From positions 744,001 through 808,000 of the forward strand of contig OY751490.1 of NCBI GenBank assembly GCA_963565915.1: a DNA stretch of 64,000 bases. Reading direction: 5' to 3'. The notes under the pieces were generated by a model. It was not told the origin of the DNA. It did no database searches and saw nothing but the letters and a program-made list of their open reading frames with translations. Positions 7,543 through 15,841 of the stretch are shown in pieces; the first letter of the stretch is position 1; each line of letters begins with the position of its first letter. This DNA comes from Entoloma clypeatum. Its lineage: Eukaryota > Basidiomycota > Agaricomycetes > Agaricales > Entolomataceae. The position numbers were made by a program, and so were the translations under genes.

Positions 7543-10465
7543 TACCAGGATATAGGAATACAGAGGGTAAGATGGACCTTGGTGTTAGTGAAACCAATGA
7601 AAGTGATGTTGCCTTTACAGTAAGATGGATGGAAATCCATCAGAGGGAACTATCCTGAACAAGGCTTCGGAACATTGGAACCCAGTGGGGGTGGATGGAG
7701 GAGAGTCGGAACAGGTGGAGAGATTTCGGAGTAGATCGGAGCAGCATCGGAGCAGCATCGGAGCAGCATCGGAGGTTATAGGAGGGTGATGGAGTTGCGA
7801 GAGCAGTCAGCAAAAAGGAGGATTGTCTTGACATTGTATGGGCAGAGTCGAGGAACAGAAAGAAACAAGGATAGAAGGAATGACTTCCTTGCTAAGGTCT
7901 CTAATCCTCTAGGGGCTTGCCCTTACAGTAATTTAATAATTTCCACCCTGAGTTCCTGATCCTTTGGAACGTACACCTTTCCTCTGTGCAACCATAAACC
8001 CTGTTCCTCATGCCATTCCTCCGCTCGTAATGTTTTTGTGTTTGTTTTCTTTAATTCTTCCACCACTTTGAGCACTTGTTCATCAAACTCTTTTGCATCC
8101 CTGATGTGTTTCAATAGTTTTGGTTTCTTCTCCATCAATAATTAGATGTCCCTGATCCATTGCATGCAAGTGGAAATATTCGGGTTTCAATAGTGTTACA
8201 TCATTTTCCACCCTCTTTCTATGGTCGACTCTTCTTGAAAGAGTGTCCACCTTCCCCATTGAAGTTCCTGCCTTGTGTATTAATTTAAAGTTGAAACGTG
8301 TTAGATACAATGCCCAACGTGCTTGTCTGCAATTAAGCTTTCGACCCTGCATGAGTACTCGAGGTTTTTATGATTGGTCCAGATCTCAACCTCATGTTTG
8401 GCTCCTTCAAGGTGGTGTCTCCATGCTTCCAGCGCTCGAATTATGCCCAGCATTTCTTTATCGTGTACGTCGTAATTTCTTTCCATGTCATTTAATCCTT
8501 TAGATAAAAAGGCACATGGCCTCCATTTCTCATCCTCACATTCCATAGATAGAATCGCTCCCGTGGCGAAGTCCGATGCGTCTGATTCTACCCTTAACTT
8601 CTGATCTGGATCGGGAGATACCAATATGGGTGCTTCCATAAATAATTTCTTTAGCGCGTTAAACACTTCCTCCTGTTCCGTACTCCATTTTCATACCATG
8701 TCCTTTCTTGTTCACTTATGTAATGGTCCAGCCACTTTAAAGAAATCCTTGATGAATCTCCAATAGAAGTTGGCGAGTCCAAGGAAGGATTGTACTCCCT
8801 TGACCTTAGTCGGTGTCAGCCATTGTTTGATGGCGTCTACTTTCGAAGGGTCCATCCGGATTCCATCCTTCCCAATAATTAATCCCAAGAACTCTATTTT
8901 GTTTCTATCAAAGAAACATTTCTCTGCTTTCAGGAATAAATCATTTTCTAATAATCTTTTCAAAACTTCCTCCACTATGGTGTCATGTCCTTCCTCTCCT
9001 TCTGTTGCCACCAATATATCATCGATATAAATAACCACATATCCCTGGTCGATCAAGTCCCTAAAGATATCATTCATCATGGTCTGGAACGTGCTCGGGA
9101 AATTATTTAATCCAAAGAACATGACTGTTGGTTCAAAGACTCCATCAGGGGTTGTGAATGCCGCTTTCCACTCGTCTCCCTCCTTGATGTGCACATTGTT
9201 GTAGCCCCATCTGAGATCCATCTTGGTGAACCTTTTAACTTATCAATCAACTCCAGAATCAACGGGAGTGGATAATTATTGTGGATAGTCCAGCTGTTGA
9301 TATGTCGGTAATCCTGTACTATTCGTTTCTTTCCATCCTTTTTGGGTATAAAGAATACTGGCAAAGTTTGTGGTGACTTGGTAGGTCGAATATATCCTTT
9401 GCGTAATTGATCGTCCACAAATTCAGATACTTCTTTCCTTTCATCCGGTGACAGGGAGTAGACTTTGGCCTTTTTTGGTATGAAATCCGGCTTTAAGTCT
9501 ATAGCGTGATCCCATGGTTTCCTGACTGGTAACCTCTCCGATGCTTTCTTTTCAAAGACTGATAGATATTTGTGATATTTTCAGGGGACAGCCTGTTCTG
9601 CCAGTATTTCATCTGAGGGTTCTCCCTTAGCTGCCCTGAGCATGTGGATTACCTCTTCTTCCACTTCTTCTTCATTTCCTTCTATTTCCTCTTCAATTCT
9701 TCCACCCCATCTGGTTCTTGCAGTTTTATTTAAATAACATGTTCGACGCATGCCGCATTCTTCTGGACATCTTGATAGTTTAATCTCCACTTTTTCCCAA
9801 TCGATCTCTGGGTTATGGCATTTCAGCCAGGTATGTCCAACAATGATTTTAGCTTTCCCTAGGTTGCATGCTTCAAACACTGCTATCTCCACATGTCCCT
9901 TATACCGCATAGCCATGACTGCTTCATGCGTGATCGAACCTCCTTGGTTAAGCGTGCCATCAATGTTGTAGACCCGAATGGGGAAAGGTAGTTCCCTTAA
10001 TTTAATATTGTTCCTTTTGGCAAAGTCCAGATCAATGAACATCCCTGTTGCCCGAGTCTAATAATGCTTCAACATCAAAGGTGCATTTGTTCTGTAATGT
10101 TTCCAGCATGATTTTCATCATGAGCTCCTTTTCCAAAGAAGCTGATCTAATAAATGATGGTTCCCCCATTGAGTCCGTTTTCCTAGTTAAGTTATCTGAT
10201 TCGTCTGAACAGGGAATTAAGCATTCATCCGTAAGGGCTGAACCAAGCCTTGTTTCCAAGGACTCCCCAATGATATAGTTTACAAGTGTATCTAAGTCCG
10301 ATTCATCTTTTTTTGGTTTTTCTCTCCTAGGTTTATCTAATAGTATTTTATTGTACGTAACTGCTGCGTCCAAAAGTTTCTGAAACCATGATTTTACAGT
10401 GTTCTTATGTATATAAGAGTCTATAGGCAATTGTTTGTAACGATTTGTCAGAGCCAGCGGGGGAT

Positions 10466-11548
10466 TTACTGGTTGACATTTACAAAACCCTGCTGCCCTG
10501 CAGCTTGTCCATTGGGATTCAGCGCAGGCGCGCTATTCACACCCATTTGTCCATTCGTGGCTTGATGCCTTGCCGTTATCTGCCTCAGAATTTCTTCCTC
10601 CTCGTGCTCATCAATTTGTTCAATCATTGCTGCTTGTACCCTGCGTTGCGGCTGCCTGCAATCTCGGGCAAAATGCCCCTGTCCCCCACAGTTATAGCAA
10701 TTACCAGGAGCTCGTCGCTGGTTTCTGTCAACGTTCATCATGTTCAGATCCCGTCGTTGTTGCTGCTGACCATTTTGCTGGGGACGGTCCCCCCCATTCT
10801 GTTGTTGCCCAAAGGGCCTTCCAAAATTATTCTGGCCTTGCGGCCGCGGTGCTTGCTGATTCTGAGGGCGATTTCCCCATTGGTTCCCTTGCCTTTGAGG
10901 TCCCTGCCTCATTCCTTGCCTCATGGCGTAATTCTCTTCAGCCCTTCCGATGGCTGAGATTTCTTCAACAGTTTCCTGCATGGTATCCTGACGTCTTCCT
11001 TGCTGAAACAATTGCTGTATGATTGAGTCCCAGGCATTTCTCTCCAGTAATGAAATCCCATGATGATCCTCAATTTTCCCTTTGATTGCCAGTGTTCCAA
11101 ACTGCGTGATCCAATCGTCTGTTTTCATCTGGTTCTGTTTGAACCCCTCAATCTTTGCTCTGGCCCATTCCACTTCGGTGGTAGGACAAAGCCTCGTGGT
11201 GATCTCATAGACTAAGTTTCAATATGTTGGCCAATCATTTGATTCCATGCATTGGGTGAGTCGTGTCTCCCCATATGTTCCTGCAATCAGTCCATCTAAT
11301 CGGGACCAGACTGCGATACAGATTTCATCATCTTCATGTAACAGATCTCGATTTACTCAGATTCACGTGAGCATTTTTGCCCACCATCCCGAAAACAGGG
11401 GTCGGGATCCATTGTATTTGCCGGGATCTGCGGCTATTTCAATTCTTCACCCTGGTCGGTGGTGAGGAGGAGGAGAAGGTGGTGCGATGGGGGGAGCATG
11501 ATGTTCAGGGAGTTTGGGGGCTTTGTCCTGAAAGTCTTGGTTGTCCAT
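10466..11548 (-). pseudogene. gypsy-2 gag with CCHC zinc knuckle
   Basis: The frame starts at ATG 11548 (MDNQDFQDKAP...). It contains a retrotransposon gag segment (WARAKIEGFKQNQMKTDDWITQF), a Gln/Asn/Arg-rich linker and one CCHC knuckle CYNCGGQGHFARDC near 10660-10700, then stops at 10466. Gag packages the element RNA into virus-like particles. Four premature stops (11447-11449, 11363-11365, 11357-11359, 11219-11221) break the N-terminal half, and all four are TGA. The frame otherwise stays open, so the decay is by base change rather than indel. pol follows in another frame. Confidence 0.85.
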
Positions 11549-12127
11549 GATGGTGTTTTGACGGGGGGCGGTGTGTTGGTTTGAACAATAGTACCTTACA
11601 TCAGGCATGCAACCCTGTTCTGATGCTTAGGCAAAAAAAAAATCTGAAAAGAAAACCCAAAGAACGATCTGTCTACCCAGGCAGTTGGGATGCCCGAATA
11701 GAGGAAGATCTGGGAAAAATGAAGTCCACGCGGTCAATACCCCTACGCGCACTGGACTGGTCAAGTCAAGATGTTGAGGAGTTGGGGATTGGAACACCTT
11801 TTGCAAACTAGATGTATACGGTCTTCTCTTCCAAACCATCACATGTGCCAGCAACTTCCCCAAGGGTTAGATGTGTTGGCCTTTGGTCACCTCGACACAG
11901 GATGGGCTCAACATTTCCCTGTGTGTCTCGAACGGCAACCCTAGTTATAATGGGTGTACCAAACGTTTCTCTTCTTATCCCTGAAGTCCGGGAGGTCCCC
12001 CTTAATGCTAGGGTCTGCATGTAATAACGAAGTGCAACTTTTAACACAGTGGTGCAAAATGCAGGGATAGTGATGATGGAGTAGGAAGTGTGTGTTTGGG
12101 CAGGCGAGTAGAAAGAGCTTGTTCTTC
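11549..12127 (-). other. gypsy-2 leader between 5' LTR and gag
   Basis: About 580 bp without a convincing gene. The sequence next to the LTR (minus strand GAAGAACAAGCTC) does not match an obvious tRNA 3' end, so I could not assign a primer binding site. Confidence 0.5.
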
Positions 12128-12446
12128 TGTTGAGGTGACGCTAAGTCAAATGATGTCGCGAGCCCAAACTTAGGAACAAAGTGGAGAAGTGGTAAGAGAA
12201 CTGTATTGCCAAGAGACCCAGCGGGAATCTCAAGAGAACAAGCTATTGAATACGAGTGAAAGTACCCTGCTTATATATGTAAATACCATGAGGCTGCGTT
12301 GAGGCAGCGTCATGCTACGCGACTCCGGATCCTTCGCATCCTGCTGCGTTGTAATGATAAGATGTCCTCATGTATGACACAATGTAGATAAGATAAGATC
12401 GAGATAAGATAAGATAAAGTGAAAAAGTGAAAATACAATCATAACA
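12128..12446 (-). repeat. LTR B of gypsy-2 (319 bp; 5' LTR)
   Basis: It runs TGTTGAGG...CAATCATAACA and matches LTR A with many CG to TG/CA differences and a variable patch near its left end. It cuts into the gypsy-3 gag zinc knuckle at 12447. The 5 bp outside it (GGCAA) do not match the 5 bp outside LTR A (TTAAT), so no target duplication joins the two LTRs. Confidence 0.9.
12387..12419. promoter_or_regulatory. Cluster of GATA motifs in U3 of LTR B
   Basis: The same set of GATAA motifs as in LTR A, kept in both LTRs although other parts of the LTRs have diverged. Confidence 0.4.
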
Positions 12447-13849
12447 GGCAAGGTGACCGAAGCGTTGACAGTTGTAGCAACGGGCCACTCCTGCTTTGTC
12501 GATCTCCATGGCCTTGCCCTGACCACCATAAGTGGTATCCAATCTGGTGCATGTGTTGCCACCTCGGATGACCAGTGCATGCCCCTCCATCTGTCGTCCC
12601 TTGTTTCGGATCTCCTTTGCGTACTCAGAGTATGTCTTGCCATCACTCGCCACTTGTTCAGAGAGTCTGCGGTTGATGTTCTTCTCTAGGATGTACTTCC
12701 CAGTTTCCTCACCAAGATTTGACAGTTTCAAGAGCTCTTCAAATTCATCCAAGAATTCATCAACGGTGCGCTTCTCCTGTCTCAGGATTTTGAGTCTTGC
12801 TTTGGCAGCGACTGACTTGTTGGCAACAGACATCTGAGAAACCTAGCCAGGTGATGTTCTCGTTGTCAACAGCAAGAGCGTCCAACTTGTTACTGGCCCA
12901 GTGCCTGCTGGACCCTTCCATCATGCGGGATAGCACTGCAAGAATCTTCCGATAGTCTGTTAGGCTCTTTTGGAACCTGATGTATAGCTTGGTGGCTTTC
13001 CACCACTCATTGAAGATGTGTCTGTCCTTGAACATCCCAGGATCTTTGATGATCTTGGATGTGCCTATTGTTTGTACTGCTGGAGTTTCTGCCATGTCTT
13101 GAGTCTGTCATGTCTAATGTCTAGAATCTGCAGAGGAGGAGAGGGGTCGGGTTGTTGGGATGAAGATGAGGTTTGGGATACAGATAGGGGTTGAAAATGA
13201 GTCCCTGTTCTAGGCATCTGTTTGGTATCTGACTGCGCGGAGTCAAAAGTAAATTTGTCAGGGGACTCGTCGGCGGAATCAGTGGCAAAACGCTCAGGGT
13301 ATTTTCTCTGTAGATCTCTAAGAAATCTCTGTTCCTGCACGTCTGTTGGTCACAAGAAGGGGTCAAGTCTCTCGTTTCGTGCCCAGCGGTTGTACTTGGT
13401 CTGTTGCTTGTCAGTGGTGAAGTGGGTGTAGATCTGCTGCTTCAAGTAAGATGTGATGATGTGGCTCTGGGATGTCTCAATGTGAGCGTCCTAATCAATT
13501 TTCTGATAATGGTTGTCTGGACACAGATAAACTCTCTAATCTCTGTGATCCGACCTGTCTGAGGTCCTTCTTGAATGCGAAAGCTTTCGAGTTTGTTCTG
13601 TCAGGCATTGTAACGTGTGATCTGGTGTTGCCGAGCAAGATGGATGCTCTCTGCTATCTCGCTGTGGGGGCGATGCTCATCATTGTCTAGTTCTTTGTCA
13701 AGCACCTGTTGTAGGATGCGACGGATCTCCGATTCGATGTACTGCTGGATGAGCGTAAAATCGATACTGTCTCGAGGACTTAGCTCCTCCTGTCAGGCTT
13801 CTGGCGTGGTGAATGGATTGCTGGTGAAGTCTTCAAAGAAGCGCGACAT
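12447..13849 (-). pseudogene. gypsy-3 gag fragment, truncated at its zinc knuckle by gypsy-2
   Basis: ATG at 13849 (MSRFFEDFTSNPF) lies 60 nt downstream of LTR C. The frame runs through a helical gag N-terminus, a gag core (MFKDRHIFNEWWKATKLYIRFQ...LKILRQEKRTVDEFLDEFEELLKL) and the start of a CCHC knuckle (RCYNCQRFGHLA), where the LTR of gypsy-2 begins at 12446. Premature TGA codons stand at 13793-13795, 13601-13603 and 13350-13352. Frameshifts lie between 13600 and 13450, near 13080, and near 12830. The rest of gypsy-3 (pol) is not on the far side of gypsy-2. Confidence 0.8.
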
Positions 13850-13909
13850 CTTTGACTCATCTGGTAGTTGCTCTCTTCGCTCTGGGCAAACCTAACGAGA
13901 TTTGCAACT

Positions 13910-14241
13910 TGTTATGTGTAACAAACTGTTCCAAGGTTTGGGCAGAGTGTGCAGGAAGTGGAGCAATGTTATTGCTAAATCTAAGGAATAGGACTCTTGT
14001 ACAAGGGTTTATATAGTACTGACTAGGATGCGGTAGCGAGGTGAGTCAGTACTGCGGAAGACAGTGTGCATGAGTAAGGCAACTGTGGACTGAGTAATAC
14101 TACTGCAGAACATGAGTCAGCATGGGAGTGAAGTATCTAAAGGAAGATGTAGAGTCATAGCAGATAAGTAAGAGGGGGCCGGGCCAGGCCAATGAGTAAA
14201 AAAAATGACAATGTTGTCAGCATAGTGTATAGTCCATAACA
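13910..14241 (-). repeat. LTR C, 5' LTR of gypsy-3 (332 bp)
   Basis: On the + strand it begins TGTTATG and ends CATAACA, a perfect 7-bp inverted end. In element orientation (minus) it has a TATATAAACCC box near 14010, and gag starts 60 nt after it. Only one copy is in the window, so the boundaries rest on the ends and the position of gag. Confidence 0.65.
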
Positions 14242-14249
14242 TTGACTCA

Positions 14250-14520
14250 CGCCCAACAGCCCCTCCTGTGTCCAACGGCCCCCTCTAGCACCCAACAACA
14301 TCCTTTCATGCCCAACGGCATCCCTTCGTGCTCAATGGCATCCCTTCGTCCCCAACAGCCTCCACTTACACCCAACAGCCTCCACTCACACCCAATGGCC
14401 CCCTCTCATGCCCAATGGCCCCTCCTGTGTCCAACGGCCTCCACTTGCGCCCCACAGCCCCCTATCACGCCCCACAGCCTCAACTCACCCCCAATGCCGC
14501 TCCACACACCCAACAGCGTC
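14250..14520. repeat. Minisatellite, 20-bp unit, about 13 copies
   Basis: Degenerate head-to-tail units of the form CCAACRGCNTCCNYTYRYRC (for example CCAACGGCATCCCTTCGTGC). Two units are 19 bp, so no single frame stays in register. It is C-rich on the + strand and directly abuts the hairpin element at 14523. Confidence 0.85.
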
Positions 14521-14522
14521 GG

Positions 14523-14786
14523 ATCCTCTTTCCTTTGGGTGTATCTTTGAGAAAGATACAAAGTATTTCTTCTGGTAAAACTTTTTATTTTTCCAAGAGT
14601 TTTTCTCAAAGATAAACTTATTCCATTGTTCCAACAATGGATCTAGTTTTTCCTCAAGAAAAACTGTAGGATAAACAAAAAGTTCTTTGGCCAAAAATAT
14701 TTGGAAAAAACATTACATGTTTCTTGAAAATTTCCATATAAAATACTTTGTATCTTTCTTAAAGATATACCCAAAGGAAAGAGGAT
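14523..14786. mobile_element. Hairpin-forming MITE-like element (264 bp)
   Basis: The left arm from 14523 (ATCCTCTTTCCTTTGGGT...AAGATACAAAGTATTT) is the near-exact reverse complement of the right arm ending at 14786: 45 bp with about two mismatches. The interior is AT-rich and non-coding. No clear target duplication is seen, because its left side is the minisatellite. Confidence 0.75.
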
Positions 14787-14856
14787 TCCTCTTTCATAAT
14801 GAATTTTTCCTCCAGAAAGATTTTTCAGTGTCAGGAGTGTGACAGAGTTGACTGTA

Positions 14857-15006
14857 CTGTACTATTATGACCATAGGCTCACACACATGACCAAAAAGCT
14901 TTTCCGACAAATCCCCAAAATTCGGATAAATCGAGAAAAAATTATTTCCGGGGTCAAAAAAAATCGGCGTTACGCGTTATGTGAACCTACGGTCGTAATA
15001 GTACAG
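14857..15006. mobile_element. Short MITE (150 bp), same TIR family as 3701-4058
   Basis: TIRs CTGTACTATTAYGACCRTAGGYTCACA with TA on both flanks (14855-14856, 15007-15008). The outer 16-18 bp agree with the 358-bp element; interiors differ. Non-coding. Confidence 0.8.
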
Positions 15007-15008
15007 TA

Positions 15009-15583
15009 ATCTCATCTTCTCGGAAGAACCGCCTCGTGTGCGGAGATTCCTGATGTGCTAGCGCTTGATGTAGATGCCTTTTCGTGTCAGGTGTGGGGAT
15101 ACTTCCCTAATACCATTGGCATTAGGGTCATCATGCAGAGATAAGCTTTCAGCACAAGATACCCCTTCCGTCATTATGCAAACTCACACTTCACTTATTC
15201 CTTGTCAGAAGGACGCATGAGACTGTTTCAAGCTATATGCGACAGATCAGTGAAGCATTGCAGGTCTGATAACAACATCGCAATCGCAGAACATACGCCA
15301 CGGCATGGGGTTGCGAGCCATGATGCATCACTCTGCTATACAACTTCCCATCCGCTCTATACGTGCTTTTTTCTCAGCCCCAGGTTTGAGGTGAGGAACT
15401 TCTCTGGCGGCATGTACTTTCTGGCTGTTTGCTGATTCCCACCAAAGATAACAATGGTTGGGCACCCCTGTGGTCGCGTTTTGAGCAAGTACATCCTCAC
15501 ACAGTTGGTTCCTAGCTGGGTAAATTGGTTCTCGACATTTTAACTTTCTTGGAAGGTCACCCCTGAAAATATGTATGGTGATT
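15009..15583. other. Intergenic, nothing recognised
   Basis: No gene, RNA or repeat that I can support. Short open frames here lack start context, introns and domain matches. Confidence 0.5.
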
Positions 15584-15652
15584 AGAGCATATTTGCACCC
15601 CCTCTCAAAGTGACTTTGAAGGATAGTTTGAGAGGCGTGGCAAATATGCTCT
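15584..15652. repeat. 69-bp imperfect palindrome
   Basis: Arms AGAGCATATTTGCACCCCCTCTCAAA and its reverse complement match at 23 of 26 positions around a 17-nt loop. It could be a very short hairpin transposon or an extruding structure about 190 bp upstream of the next gene. Confidence 0.7.
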
Positions 15653-15841
15653 ATCTATGCAATCTTGGACCATGGTGTTTCACTTTTTTTTGGTTAGTCA
15701 CGTATGAATTTTTGATGGGTGGAAGAGGGTAACCGACCGTGTGGGAATATCCGTGTGGGGATGTTCCTGATAAGTACATCCGCTTCACTTTCGTGGCGTT
15801 AGCGAGCCATCAGTTTTCGCCCAGGGTGCTGCCTGAGACGG

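Larger units (their letters stand above)
6598..7927. mobile_element. Non-autonomous inverted-repeat element, 91-bp perfect TIRs, 5-bp TSD, nested in gypsy-2
   Basis: The left end 6598-6688 is the exact reverse complement of 7837-7927 (91 bp, no mismatch; the left arm then enters the N gap, so the TIR may be longer). Ends are TGTAAGGGC...GCCCTTACA, and the flanks carry GTAAT at 6593-6597 and 7928-7932. Excising it restores the gypsy-2 integrase frame (EIIK-LHHDNP). No transposase is visible, though 200 bp are unknown. The interior is crowded with TCGGA and short tandem repeats. TGTNR ends with a 4-6 bp TSD recall Ginger-type DNA transposons, and TG...CA with 5 bp also recalls LTRs, but the long perfect inverted repeats argue against an LTR. 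The class is unsettled. Confidence 0.85.
5227..10430 (-). pseudogene. Ty3/gypsy chromovirus (gypsy-2) pol: protease, RT, RNase H, integrase, chromodomain; decayed
   Basis: Read right to left: a pol N-terminus, retropepsin with active site LLDSG near 10050, RT with FFIPKKDGKKRIVQDYR and the catalytic VIYIDDILV near 9020, RNase H (VESDASDFATGAIL, WTNHKNLEY), integrase zinc finger (HHDNPVAGHPG...CDKC), the core (ADFIVGLP; TSDRGPQF; the catalytic Glu position in TDGQMEHINQELEQYL), and a chromodomain (EYDVAKVIDS...YLVQWEGLTPDHNTWEPE). It is dead. Frameshifts lie right after the protease DSG (near 10050), in RT near 9232, in RNase H near 8350, near 8110-8130, and in integrase near 6310-6330; a TGA for CGA stands at 5818-5820. 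A 1.33-kb transposon at 6598-7927 interrupts it just before the zinc finger, and removing it with one target copy restores the frame. The stop codon touches the LTR. Confidence 0.92.

Noticed and set aside
7321..7658. Open frames in the inverted-repeat element as a possible transposase
   Set aside because: They are short, repeat-driven (CGA/Ser/Glu repeats), overlap each other in two frames and show no DDE or HTH motif.
14250..14520. CRISPR-like array
   Set aside because: Units are contiguous 19-20-bp degenerate repeats without spacers, and the DNA is eukaryotic; it is a minisatellite.
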